The translations under genes and the position numbers were made by a program. The notes under the pieces were generated by a model that saw only the letters and a list, made by a program, of their open reading frames with translations, was not told the DNA's origin and did not search any database. A stretch of 64,000 nt of DNA from Atriophallophorus winterbourni. Taxonomy: Eukaryota > Platyhelminthes > Trematoda > Plagiorchiida > Microphallidae. Within the stretch, counting starts at the first letter, position 1. The number at the start of each line of letters is the position of its first letter. The DNA lies in the NCBI GenBank assembly GCA_013407085.1, contig JACCGJ010019958.1, positions 1 through 64,000 on the forward strand. Reading direction: 5' to 3'. Shown here in pieces: positions 52,571-64,000 of the stretch.

Positions 52571-53639
52571 TTCAGCCAAACATTATTTGGATTTGATGTT
52601 CAAATGTTTGATAATATATATACAGGCAGATTTTACTTCTATCACCGTAGCTTGAATATAACATCAGTACTTGTGTCCTCTGACGTTGCAAGCCAACATA
52701 TATACATCGTAGTTTGGTTTAAAAAACGGTATAAATAAAGGAGACAATTTCGTACGCTGGTTAGTTTCGAGGATTCTAGGAATTATCGTTACAAAATAAT
52801 ACTTTACGACACAACAGCATTACTGTGTGAATGAAAATGTGAAAAATATGATACTATGAAAGAAATACAAAATATCAAATGTAAGGCTAACGAATGTTGT
52901 TGTTTTGCATGTGTAAGTCCAATATCGTTTTAAACATCGAAAAGCAAGGAGATCCACCACATGTTTGGATAGGGATTTTCAAATAATTATAGAACGTGCA
53001 GAGAAAAAATCACTCCCACAATCAATACAATACATTTACTTATTGCGTTAGTGGATGTTCTTGGGTGGACACAATTCGATAGATAAAAATTATACCGCGT
53101 CTTATCCTCCTATGTGTATAGTTACATAGACACAGACTTAGCAATATATCGGTGTGCCCAACATTGCAGAGACCCATCACTAAATTTAATTCTCTCTGGC
53201 TGATTTTTCAAAGAGACCAATGTCTTTTTGCAGCTAACGAGCACAGACCTCTATCACATACTCTATCGTATGGCGAAGGCATTAGTTCATCATCCATTTG
53301 AACGTTACCAGCAAGTGCTTCCAAATATTCTTCGAAAGTTATCTAAAAATATATTGGCCTGTCGATATATATTCTTGCAGTGAAACGTGTTCTCCTGGTT
53401 TTCACAAATCCATACTCCATGATCTTTTACCAATGAGCTTCATGTCACGTTTTCAGTTGATAATCGCTATGTCCAAGGAACATCATTGCCAATGTGGAGC
53501 ATCTTAATTTTCCGTATGTTGAATGTCATATCCTTATGACCGACCAATTTGACACATCGTCCAAAACTTTTTCCAGTTTCTCACAATCATCTACTGAACT
53601 AAATCGCGTTCACCTTTTCATAACATCCGCTAACATGAT

Positions 53640-53916
53640 CAATTTAGATTATATGAAAGAGGAGTGGACTTAACACGGTTTCTTTCGGGACTATTTGGTC
53701 GTTTTTCGACATTTGGGATAGCATTCCGTTTACTTTAACTCGGGCATGTCGATGTGAATTGTAGCCGCAAAACCATGAGAGGAGTGGTTCACATATTCCG
53801 AAACGTATCAATTTTTGAAAAAGCAAAATGCGATTGACTCTGTCGAAGTCCTTAGAAATGTCTAAGTAACAAACACAGAATGCCAGTAGTTCTATCCAGT
53901 TCCTTCGTCCAGTCAC
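53640..53916 (-). pseudogene. Decayed CR1 RT in the right arm
   Basis: The minus strand reads FCVCYLDISKDFDRVNRILL and FQKLIRFGICEPLLSW. It is the counterpart of 8050-8290 and 10520-10773, with the same decay already present before the inverted duplication. Confidence 0.7.
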
Positions 53917-54059
53917 TCAACATTATAAGGAGATTCGTTAGATTCAAGATTTAAGATACAAGAATTTATGGTCACAAAATGCACATAGCTTCACAATAGC
54001 CACAAAACCGTAAATATTTGATCAGGAAAAATGTATAAATAAACACGTAATGTCTACCT

Positions 54060-54810
54060 TTGTGCAGTTGAAAACTTACCATGAGTCAATATGCAGGTGT
54101 CTTAAATCGTTACGTAACAAATAGGTATCAAAGTTTCGAATGAACGTTTCGACGCTGGGAGCGATGACATGAGTTTTGGGGAGGGCATTCAGTGGAAACA
54201 GACACGTGCACAGTAAAATTATCAGCGACAGCTGATAAGGGAGTGGGGAATTTGTAGTGCCGCTGAGTGGCTGCGTGTAAGTCGTGACTCACGGTATTCG
54301 AATAAATGTTTTAAAGAATGATATGGGGTATTTAATATTTTGTATGTTAGTGTCACATCACTTTGAAGTCTTCTTTGAAGGGGAGCAGGGATTTTCAGTT
54401 TTTGCAATCGTTTCTCGTACGTTAGTTTCCGGAAACCTCTTACGAGTTTTGTTGCACGAGGGTATGTTTTATCAAGCAATAGTATATTCTTTTTAACCAC
54501 GGAGTCCAAGCTTGTGATGCCTGCTCGACGGTTGGAATTAAGTAGGCTTTCATGATGGTAAGCAACGTTTTAGGCAAACATTTTCTGAAAATTCGTCGCA
54601 GCATAGCTAGAAGCTTGGAAGCACGCTTGTAGCTGACCTCACAATGCAGGATGTTCTTCAGGCTGCCGCATATCCATACTCCAAGATCCCTTTCCGACTC
54701 GGTCCATCTCAAAATCGTCTGCCCAAAGTGATATTGGTAATGGAATGGCTTATCAATTTGAAACACCTTGCATTTTTGGAAATTGAATGGCAACAAATTC
54801 CGTACTGCAT
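54060..54810 (-). pseudogene. CR1 RT C-terminal half in the right arm
   Basis: The minus strand runs LPFNFQKCKVFQIDKPFHYQ, DLGVWICGSLKNILHCEVSY, RASKLLAMLRRIF and EQASQAWTPW. After a frame change it continues RATKLVRGFRKLTYEKRLQK and HSAALQIPHSLISCR. This is the least damaged piece of this copy. In the left arm only the last part survives (9951-10345). Confidence 0.78.
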
Positions 54811-54814
54811 TTCA

Positions 54815-54935
54815 AAGGTCATGGAGCGCATCATTAGTGAATGTATTGTGGGTCACCTTGAAGCACGATTCAACTGCGTAACCATGTGTCCGACTTTACT
54901 CACAGAAGAGCATCAGTGTCGCCGTCAATTTTGTA
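54815..54935 (+). pseudogene. CR1 RT scrap in opposite orientation
   Basis: SKVMERIISECIVGHLEARF matches SKVFERIITAEVVRHLESNG of the intact CR1. It lies head to head with the preceding minus-strand RT piece, which points to inversion during insertion (twin priming) or to two insertions. Confidence 0.65.
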
Positions 54936-55399
54936 TTTAATCCTTACTTCCGAGACAACATCAGTTGAGTTGAGTGTTGTCTACATTGCCCCCTCGGTCA
55001 GAGTGATCATCTTATGTTAGGCTTTGAATATGTATGCAGCGCTAGACGAGTATGTCAGTCCAAAAATCTATTCAGAAAGATCGACTACAAGAGTTTAGTT
55101 TATGTTTCGCTGCGGACATCAAAATGAAGTTCATGTCCGGGTCTTCTAATTACAAGGTGCGAGTTATCGTTAACCTTTAGTAGCAGAAAATCTACAAGTT
55201 CATTCCATTGGGAGTCAAGGCTAATTTGGTCTGTCTGCCAATTTTGAATCAGCACCTGTGATTAAGTCATGAATGATTTATCTATCCGGCAAACCATCCC
55301 ATTTAGAGCAAGGGATTCCTGAGTACTGCAAACATGGTCGAACCCAATTACTGAATGGTCACTATGACCCAGTGAATCCTGGAATTCGATTGCTCTGAC

Positions 55400-55843
55400 A
55401 GATTGTTCTTCCTATGTTAAAACCAAATGTAAGACAGAAGGGCGTTCAGAATTTCATCTCCAAGTGTATTCGTGCACATGGTTGTTTAGAGGGGCTTCAT
55501 CTAGTACTTCTCTAAATCAGTATTCGAGTGTTTTTGGTGAGAGAACATCCTTGAAAAAATGGTAGAAAGATTAAAATAAGCCATAATATATAGTTGCTTG
55601 CTGATTGCTAGTCAAACGCTAAAGCTCTCGGATCAACCTTTCGTTGTACGATTCCGAAGAGGATAGGGTCAGGTAGACCACACAAATAATGCAAACTTCA
55701 CCAGACATCAGCGTTAAATAACACCAAATTGTATCATCGAGCTTAAATTCTGCGGTTTTTATCGGATGGCGATGAAGTCGATTATTATTATAAAAAGCAA
55801 CGCCGTCACCACTTCGCGCGCGATCGTTTCTCATCCAATTCAT
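55400..55843 (-). pseudogene. Decayed CR1 endonuclease in the right arm
   Basis: Counterpart of 6893-7320. The minus strand reads NDRARSGDGVAFYNNNR, DDTIWCYLTLMSGEVCI and VVYLTLSSSE. It shares the TATTTAAC variant (Tyr for Ser) with the copy at 61531-61755. Confidence 0.7.
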
Positions 55844-55934
55844 GTTGGGTATAGATATCTCTGTCTCAATTATTTTGAAAGAATACTATTTTTCTGTAAG
55901 GGTAATAATGCCAGGTGAGTGGTTCGATAAATTA

Positions 55935-56565
55935 TTCGATAACTCCAAGCAATTTGTTCGAAAGACTTTGTGCATTTGCATATAAAGTGCATATACGGTT
56001 ACCATCACGTTGGTTAACGTTCATGCACCGCCGTTCTATGCGACACCTGCTGATTGAGACGCTTTTTATCATAACCTCACAACAGTCCTCAAAAACGTGC
56101 CACAAAAAACGGTGTAGTGGTGGTTGGTGATTTCAATGCCCGAGTTGGTGCAGATTACGATTCTTGGCAAAAAAATCAGTCTTTTTGTCAGCCACAATAT
56201 CCTAACTGCTGCGGATACTGGAAATTTCCACGGTATGTATGATAGGTTGAATAGAGCCATTAATCCAAACAAACTTGAAACGGCTCCCATTGAGTCTGTA
56301 TCTGGTAACCCGATTGTCGACAAAACTCGACATATAAAAAGATGGATAGAGCACTTCTCCTCTCTCTGCTCTAATGCCAGTACGGTTTTACCGCATGTAC
56401 TTGAAAATGTCGACCATTGAATATCTAGATACTCCCCTACTCAGAGCATCAAGGTAGAAATAATATTATTAACTTCGAGGTGTTCGTTCATTGAGGTGCG
56501 TACAACGAACGAGCCATGCTGTTCAAATGAAGATTCAGAAATGAAACATGTTGAAAATTTTGAGT
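55935..56565 (+). pseudogene. RTE-like non-LTR fragment (endonuclease end to RT start)
   Basis: VVVGDFNARVGADYDSW (56119-56169) is the endonuclease block typical of RTE-type elements. In another frame, AADTGNFHGMYDRLNRAINP, NPIVDKTRHIKRWIEHFSSL and CSNAS follow, like the linker between endonuclease and RT. It is absent from the equivalent left-arm position (near 6800) and from the 61.4-kb copy, so it was inserted after the arms formed. Confidence 0.65.
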
Positions 56566-57728
56566 CGCTTCCGGATGACCAATACATTGTGTTGCGAACA
56601 TCATCTGTATACTTGTTTCACATACACTTTCTGAGTCTTTGCCATATAAGGTAGCAATATCAAGATTCCTCAGTATAACTTCGACTGATGTAAACAAAGC
56701 ACAAAGCATGAGGCTCATGATCTTTTTGATAGCTTGAACGAGAGATATTCTAAAGTACCTGATTTCAACATTGTGGTTCTTTGTATAAAAAAACATTTTG
56801 CTTTATTTTAAGTCTTTAATTTTAATTAAAACTAAGTTTCTGTCTCTTCCTGACAACCGTAAAACTCTAGACACCGGTTATAACGTATTGATGATGATGA
56901 TATCGACAACAGATTCGGCTCCATTTTGTTTTGATATTTGTCATTAATGGTAAGTTTTCTTTTGCATTGCGCTGTAAATTAAATTTAATTCAATTTAATT
57001 CAATTTTGATGGTGTAAAACGTATATAGATTTACAAAAAATCACAGATTAATATGGAAACTACGATTAATATAACAAGTAAAAACAAGGATTTGGTTGCT
57101 TGCCAAGAAGTTCAAGAATCAGGTAAAAATCCAAAGGTCAGAATTTGTTTTCGATTGGTGGGATGAAAAATGTTGCTGTTTGGAATCAAGATGTTTACTT
57201 TTCTTCGATGCGCCTGTTAAGGGTCTAAAATGTATCAAGTCTTCTCTTGAAAATTTGATGATTTGATGAGTTTACAACATGATCGGGTAGATAGTTCCAA
57301 GCAAAACTAACTCGCACGACAAAAAATATCGTCTACAGTTAAGTCGTGAGTGAGGGACAGTTACAATTAATGTGTGAGCTCTTGTCTTATGCGAGTCCCG
57401 TAGATTAAATAAGCATTGTAAGAGGTGATTTGCGGTATTCAAAATGTTGTTAACCAAAATCAAATCCCCGCTGAGTCGAAGATGTGAATAATCGATTGAA
57501 TTCAAGGTTGTGATTCACTCATTGTATGTTTTACGGCTGAGTCCAGTTGCAAGTTTGTATTCTCGTTGGTATATTCTTTGCCAAGTCGCAACACCTTTTG
57601 TAAGCCATGGTGAGCACGCTAGCACTGCATATTCCATCATGGGTCTGATGCAGGGAATTGTCTGTTTTAAGAATATACAGAAAATTCTCTGAACGAGTGA
57701 AAAACTCTCTGATGTTTTGCGAAGGATG

Positions 57729-59010
57729 GTAAGTATGCAAATGGACTATGTTTGACATTACAAATTTATTTGACACCTTTTTCCTGAACGAATATTTACT
57801 ACGATATGGTTATTGTGAAGCTATATGCTATTTTAACCATAAATTCTTGCATATTGAATCTTGAATCTAACGAAACTTCATATAGCATTTGACGACTGGA
57901 TGAAGGATTTGCATAGAAGTACTGGCATTCACGTCTGTTACTTAGACAGTTCTAAGGCTTTTGACAGAGTCAATCGCCATTTACTCCTTAAAAAATGATA
58001 CTTTTCGGAATATGTGAAATACTCATCTCAGGGTTGTGCGGCTGCAAGTCAGATCGTCATGCCGAGTTAAAGTTAACCGAATGATATCCCAAATGTTCAA
58101 ATATTAGTGATGGGTCTTCGCAATGTTCCGCACACCGAATTATTGCTAAGTCTGTACCCATAGGAGGATACGATGGGTATTATTCTTATCGAAATAATTG
58201 TGTCTACCAAAGAACATCCACAAATACAATTACTCGATGTGTTGTATTGATTGTCGGTGCCATGAACGGTTCCTGGCTGTTTGCTGTCATCAGGTGGAGA
58301 CAATAAGATTAGGTTTAGCGGTTTATTACAAGTTTTACTTATATAACCTTGTATCCTAATTTGAAGTCTAAGTTTGTTTGAGCAGCACCCACTTTAGAAG
58401 AATAGAATTTAAACGTTGAGTTTTGCAAAGCTCGTTATTTTTTATGTAGATGTATGTATGATCGATATAGTAGAGGTTATTGGAGGTAACTTGATACATG
58501 TTTGCCGATGATATTAAAATATGTGAACGTGTCATGTCTGGTAATGAATGTATAGCATTACAACGGGATCTGTGCAACTTACTTCGTTGGTCCCAGACAA
58601 ACGAGTTACCATTTAACCCTGCGGCTTGGCAATTACCTGCATCACAAGTGTCAGATAGGCACGCAGATTATCGTCTGGACTACCGCTGAAAAGCATCTAG
58701 GTGTCTAAATTTCGCGCCCGGACATCATTGCCGAAGTGTGTATAATAAATCCTGCCGTATCTTCATTCTACTTATGAGGATATTGGAGACTTTTACGCCA
58801 GAAACTTTACCATGCTTAATTAACACATACGTAAGGAATATTTATTCAAAGCCTGGCACCATGTCTGAGGAAATATATAGAACTACTTGCCAGGATTTAT
58901 TACCCTGCGGCTAAGTTGGCCTCCTGTTAAAAAATTCTCCTTTCCAAGTACTAATGTCTTAACTTGACCTACATGATTTTACCAAACGACGAATACGGAG
59001 TGATTCTATG
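57729..59010 (+). repeat. Diverged CR1-derived unit
   Basis: 57825-58100 follows the start of the 2.5-kb tandem unit (CR1 3' end, then CYLDSSKAFDRVNRHLLLKK). 58105-58260 follows 8765-8930, 58330-58740 follows 9470-9920 and 58780-58990 follows 12440-12660. It is much more diverged than the other copies and lacks several hundred bases of them. Confidence 0.65.
58261..58302 (-). ncRNA. Hammerhead-like ribozyme, broken copy
   Basis: Minus strand: core CTGATGA is kept, but GAAA is changed to GGAA (CCAGGAACC), and stem III and the cleavage site are altered (CCGTTC). Predicted inactive. Confidence 0.5.
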
Positions 59011-59700
59011 CTGTTATTTAAAATTTTACACATCGACAATCATCCACTCAAACATTTACTTAGGTCCAAGCACCTTACTCGGATCAGCAGACATTCAATG
59101 GCTTTTAGCATCCCTCATTCTCGACTGGTTATTCGTCGGAATGTTTTCTCGATCAGAATTTGTTTCACGTGAAATTTCTTGTCCGAAGAAATCATATACT
59201 CGGAATCAGTTGAAGTTTTCGCTAAAAAGCTCGATGAATACATGTCGAACCGTGAGGTATGTGCCAGTCACCATTGATTCTTGAAAGATTTTACATATTT
59301 TTACTCAATATACCCCATCACCCCGTCGTATTTGTTAAGCTTACTGCTTTTTCGACCATAAAATGTTTTTAGTAGTGATATCTGCGATCATGGTAACATG
59401 GCAATTCTTATTAAAGTTAAGCCATACCATAATTTTTATACGTATTAAGGATCATTTGACAGAACGATGTCCAGAGTTGGTGGAGAGTGTCTATTCGCGT
59501 ACCTAGTCTACTAACTAAAGTGCAGTTGAAACTCCCTAGTTGTAGCCAATTTAGATAGTCCTAAAATCTAATCACAAGTCATCCGAGTGTCGCTCCTAAT
59601 ATCCGATAGGTTAAAATCACCTATTAACTAGAATCGTGATGCTGTTCTCCGCACCCGGGTAAGAGGTTACTTAGGTTCCTGGTTTTTCTCCACAGAAGCG
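59010..59700 (+). other. Stretch without a recognised gene
   Basis: About 59180-59265 resembles 2680-2760 (gttttcgctaaaaagctcgatga). Nothing else is recognised. Confidence 0.35.
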
Positions 59701-59714
59701 GAGTTTAACATTTA

Positions 59715-60735
59715 TTAGCCTTGACGATTGAACTCGAGCAGTAGATGTTGGGGATACCGTCTATGTATGTTACCTCGATATGTCGAAAGCATTAAACCGC
59801 GTAAACCACAGTATACTTTTGCAGAATGTGTAACGTTGTTTGTATTAGCCTTGTTAGAAAATTATCTGACTGATCGGCTTGTTCAAGTCTCTGTGGTTGG
59901 TGTCTTATCGAATTCGGCAGCCGTAACAAGAAGAGTGCCACAGGGATCTATCCTCCGTCCAATCCTGTTCGCACTTTGTGCTAATGATATACCGGCTCTC
60001 ATGAAATGTAAGATCGTACTGTTCAAGGACGATGAAAAGATTTGTATTCGAGGATAAATAAGTTGGAAGACTGCAAACTGTTCCAGAAAGATCTGGACAA
60101 CCTCCAGGTTTGGTCCCTAACAATCGCCTATTTTTTTAATTTCCATCTGAAAACTTGGAAAATTTGTGAAGTTCCAGTATTTTCTTGGTCCACGCAGCCT
60201 AGAGTGGACCATGGAACAAAAGGACTTTGGTGAGTTAATTAGCAACACCTTAGGGATGTCGAGCCACTGCAATTCCATCCTTCGCAAAACATCAGAGAGT
60301 TTTTCACTCGTTCAGAGAATTTTCTGTATATTCTTAAAACAGACAATTCCTTGCATCAGACCCATGATGGAATATGCCGTGCTAGCGTGCTCACAATGGC
60401 TAACAAAAGGTGTTGCGACTTGGCAAAGAATATACCAACGAGAATACAAACTTGCAACTGGACTCAGCCGTAAAACATACAATGAGTGAATCACAACCTT
60501 GAATTCAATCGATTATTCACATCTTCGACTCAGCGGGGATTTGATTTTGGTTAACAACATTTTGAATACCGCAAATCACCTCTTACAATGCTTATTTAAT
60601 CTACGGGACTCGCATAAGACAAGAGCTCACACATTAATTGTAACTGTCCCTCACTCACGACTTAACTGTAGACGATATTTTTTGTCGTGCGAGTTAGTTT
60701 TGCTTGGAACTATCTACCCGATCATGTTGTAAACT
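59715..60735 (+). pseudogene. Decayed CR1 RT, 3' half
   Basis: CYLDMSKALNRV near 59765, LENYLTDRLVQVSVVGVLSN, TRRVPQGSILRPILFALCAN, FKDDEKICIR (catalytic FADD changed to FKDD) and EDCKLFQKDLDNLQVW are in order. The copy then runs on through YAVLACSQWL and RIYQREYKLATGL to VPHSRLNCRRYF. It is continuous across 60056, where the duplicated copy at 5423 starts, so this is the original context of that RT. Confidence 0.75.
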
Positions 60736-63668
60736 CATCAAATCATCAAATTTTCAAGAGAAGACTTGATACATTTTAGACCCTTAACAGGCGCATCGAA
60801 GAAAAGTAAACATCTTGATTCCAAACAGCAACATTTTTCATCCCACCAATCGAAAACAAATTCTGACCTTTGGATTTTTACCTGATTCTTGAACTTCTTG
60901 GCAAGCAACCAAATCCTGTTTTTACTTGTTATATTAATCGTAGTTTCCATATTAATCTGTGATTTTTTGTAAATCTATATACGTTTTAAACCATCAAAAT
61001 TGAATTGAATTGAATTAAATTGAATTTACAGCGCAATGCAAAGGAAAACTTACCATTAATGACAAATATCAAAACAAAATGGAGCCGAATCTGTTGTCGA
61101 TATCATCATCATCAATACGTTATAACCGGTGTCTAGAGTTTTACGGTTGTTAGGAAGAGACAAAAACTTAGTTTTAATTAAAATTAAAGACTTAAAATGA
61201 AGCAAAATGTTTTTTTATACGAAGAACCACAATGTCGAAATCAGGTACTTTAGAATATCTCTCGTTCAAGCTATCAAAAAGATCATGAGCCTCATGCTTT
61301 GTGCTTTGTTTACATCAGTCGAAGTTATACTGAGGAATCTTAGTATTGCTACATTATATGGCAAAGACTCAGAAAGTGTATGTGAAACAAGAATACAGAT
61401 GATGTTCGCAACACAATGTATTGGTCATCCGAAAGCGAATAATTTATCGAACCACTCACCTGGCATTATTACCCTTACAGAAAAATAGTATTCTTTCAAA
61501 ATAATTGAGACAGAGATATCTATACCCAACATGAATTGGATAAGAAACGATCGCGCGCGAAGTGGTGACGGCGTTGCTTTTTATAATAATAATCGACTTC
61601 ATCGCCATCCGATAAAAACCGCAGAATTTAAGCTCGATGATACAATTTGGTGTTATTTAACGCTGATGTCTGGTGAAGTTTGCATTATTTGTGTGGTCTA
61701 CCTGACCCTATCCTCTTCGGAATCGTACAACGAAAGGTTGATCCGAGAGCTTTAGCGTTTGACTAGCAATCAGCAAGCAACTATATATTATGGCTTATTT
61801 TAATCTTTCTACCATTTTTTCAAGGATGTTCTCTCACCAAAAACACTCGAATACTGATTTAGAGAAGTACTAGATGAAGCCCCTCTAAACAACCATGTGC
61901 ACGAATACACTTGGAGATGAAATTCTGAACGCCCTTCTGTCTTACATTTGGTTTTAACATAGGAAGAACAATCTGTCAGAGCAATCGAATTCCAGGATTC
62001 ACTGGGTCATAGTGACCATTCAGTAATTGGGTTCGACCATGTTTGCAGTACTCAGGAATCCCTTGCTCTAAATGGGATGGTTTGCCGGATAGATAAATCA
62101 TTCATGACTTAATCACAGGTGCTGATTCAAAATTGGCAGACAGACCAAATTAGCCTTGACTCCCAATGGAATGAACTTGTAGATTTTCTGCTACTAAAGG
62201 TTAACGATAACTCGCACCTTGTAATTAGAAGACCCGGACATGAACTTCATTTTGATGTCCGCAGCGAAACATAAACTAAACTCTTGTAGTCGATCTTTCT
62301 GAATAGATTTTTGGACTGACATACTCGTCTAGCGCTGCATACATATTCAAAGCCTAACATAAGATGATCACTCTGACCGAGGGGGCAATGTAGACAACAC
62401 TCAACTCAACTGATGTTGTCTCGGAAGTAAGGATTAAATACAAAATTGACGGCGACTCTGATGCTTTTCTGTGAGTAAAGTCGGACACATGGTTACGCAG
62501 TTGAATCGTGCTTCAAGGTGACCCACAATACATTCACTAATGATGCGCTCCATGACCTTTGAAATGCAGTACGGTTTTATGGCTATTGTGAAGCTATGTG
62601 CATTTTGTGACCATAAATTCTTGTCTCTTAAATCTTGAATCTAACGGATCTCCTTATAATGTTGAGTGACTGGTGAAGGAACTGGATAGAACTACTGGCA
62701 TTCTGTGTTTGTTACTTAGACATTTCTAAGGACTTCGACAGAGTCAATCGCATTTTGCTTTTTCAAAAATTGATACGTTTCGGAATATGTGAACCACTCC
62801 TCGCATGGTTTTGCGGCTACAATTCACATCGACATGGTTGAGTTAAAGTAAACGGAATGCTATCCCAAATGTCGAAAAACGACCAAATAGTCCCGAAAGA
62901 AATGGTGTTAAGTCCACTCCTCTTTCATATATTCTAAATTGATCATGTTAGCGGATGTTATGGAAAGTTGAACGCGATTCAGTTCAGTAGATGATTGTGA
63001 GAAACTGGAAAAAGTTTTGGACGATGTGTCAAATTGGTCGGTCATGAAGGATATGACATTCAACATACGGAAAATTAAGATGCTCCACATTGGCAATGAT
63101 GTTCCTTGGACATAGCGATTATCAACTGAAAACGTGACATGAAGCTCATTGTTAAAAGATCATGGAGTATGGATTTGTGAAAACCAGGAGAACACGTTTC
63201 ACTGCAAGAATATATATCGACAGGCCAATATATTTTTAGATAACTTTCGAAGAATATTTGGAAGCACTTGCTGGTAACGTTCAAATGGATGATGAACTAA
63301 TGCCTTCGCCATACGATAGAGTATGTGATAGAGGTCTGTGCTCGTTAGCTGCAAAAAGACATTGGTCTCTTTGAAAAATCAGCCAGAGAGAATTAAATTT
63401 AGTGATGGGTCTCTGCAATGTTGGGCACACCGATATATTGCTAAGTCTGTGTCTATGTAACTATACACATAGGAGGATAAGACGCGGTATAATTCTTATC
63501 TATCGAATTGTGTCCACCCAAGAACATCCACTAACGCAATGAGTAAATGTATTGTATTGATTGTGGGAGTGATTTTTTCTCTGCACGTTCTATAATTATT
63601 TGAAAATCCCTATCCAAACATGTGGTGGATTCTCCTTGCTTTTCGATGTTTAAAACGATATTGGACTT
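60056..63668 (+). repeat. Direct duplicate of 5423-9030
   Basis: The two copies differ by few bases and small indels (offset 54633 rising to 54639). It includes the left-arm-specific junction cagtacggttttatggctat (62570-62589), not the right-arm arrangement. Homology ends abruptly at 63668, where a different repeat begins. Confidence 0.88.
62670..63440 (+). pseudogene. Decayed CR1 RT in the direct duplicate
   Basis: Same content as 8030-8800 (CYLDISKDFDRVNRILLFQK ... DHGVWICEN), with the same stops. Confidence 0.7.
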
Positions 63669-64000
63669 CCTGGTGTCAAAGCCGGCGGTTTATGGGGATA
63701 GCTCCCAATTTCAAAATGCTCCAATGCCACGACGTCCTCAGAAAGCCGTTGACCACCAAGTCAGCTCCTGGCCCGCACCGTGGTCCTGTTGACTCCGGCG
63801 AACCTGCACCTACTGACAGTAGCAAAGCGAAGACGGCTGGACTGGCGCCATCAAACCAGCTGCTTCGGGCAGGTGGAGCTCGTAGTCCATCAGGCGGTCC
63901 ATATGGGGGAAGGAAAACCCTATCTCAAACCTACACTCCCTTGTTGCTACATCCAATCATGGAAAGGGCTTCATCAGTCGAACCCTCGAGGAAAAATCCG
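63669..64000 (+). repeat. GC-rich dispersed repeat, cut by the window end
   Basis: Matches the reverse of 31980-32330. The frame EPAPTDSSKAKTAGLAPSNQ, then LLRAGGARSPSGG, is open through much of it, but the other copy does not keep a clear frame. It interrupts the CR1-derived duplicate at 63668. Confidence 0.6.

Larger units (their letters stand above)
46590..57728 (-). repeat. Right arm of the large inverted duplication
   Basis: This is the reverse of the left arm (5643-19190), with three differences. The full-length CR1 is absent at 50990-51000. A pogo element carrying a Penelope-like element is inserted at 47218-50686. An RTE-like fragment is inserted at about 55935-56565. Only one copy of the 2.5-kb unit is present. 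The left end stops just after the mini-intron of the unidentified gene. Confidence 0.8.

Noticed and set aside
1..64000. CRISPR arrays, rRNA, tRNA or bacterial operon structure
   Set aside because: No direct-repeat/spacer array, no rRNA-like block and no tRNA-like cloverleaf was noticed by eye. Gene structure is eukaryotic.

Overview
This window looks like animal nuclear DNA, most likely from a digenean trematode or another flatworm. It is AT-rich and intron-rich. Several introns are only about 32-50 bp, next to introns of 1-3 kb. The transposon load is typical of that group: CR1-type non-LTR elements with a PHD-finger ORF1, a Penelope-like element, a Mutator-like transposase, pogo/Tigger ends, RTE-like pieces and many hammerhead-ribozyme repeats. 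The lineage is an inference; nothing seen is species-diagnostic.

Layout. 1-2.2 kb: a spliced, uninterrupted Mutator-like transposase. 3.4-5.0 kb: a broken CR1 copy. 5.4-13.4 kb: stacked CR1 debris, including a 2.5-kb tandem duplication. 13.43-18.24 kb: a nearly intact, full-length CR1 (PHD ORF1; endonuclease-RT ORF2 with one stop codon). 18.5-19.6 kb: exons of an unidentified host gene. 20.7-21.5 kb: a region packed with GCGAAG/CTTCGC words. 24.94-25.64 kb: three tandem 232-bp units, each with a hammerhead ribozyme (retrozyme-like). 27-28.9 kb: RTE and CR1 remnants. 29.48-46.27 kb: the main host gene, a prominin-family five-transmembrane protein on the + strand in at least nine coding exons, with CR1 remnants and hammerhead repeats in its introns. 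47.22-50.69 kb: a pogo-type element (TA target duplication) with a 2.57-kb Penelope-like element inserted in it. 50.7-57.7 kb: CR1 debris that is the inverted copy of 5.6-18.6 kb. 57.8-63.67 kb: a diverged CR1 unit, then a near-identical direct copy of 5.4-9.0 kb. 63.67-64.0 kb: the edge of another dispersed repeat.

How it fits together. The prominin gene sits between two arms of a large, imperfect inverted duplication (left about 5.6-19.2 kb, right about 46.6-57.7 kb). The arms date each other's insertions. The right arm is the empty site for the full-length CR1 of the left arm. The left arm is the empty site for the pogo/Penelope nest and the RTE fragment of the right arm. A third copy (60.06-63.67 kb) shares a rearrangement found only in the left arm, so it was copied from a left-arm-like source.

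The signal most worth following is the hammerhead-ribozyme population: a three-unit 232-bp array, inverted ribozymes at both ends of a Penelope-like element with an open 633-codon frame, and about nine dispersed copies from apparently intact to clearly broken. The stem III of the best copies is a self-complementary word (ACCGGU or ACGU), which points to ribozymes acting as dimers.
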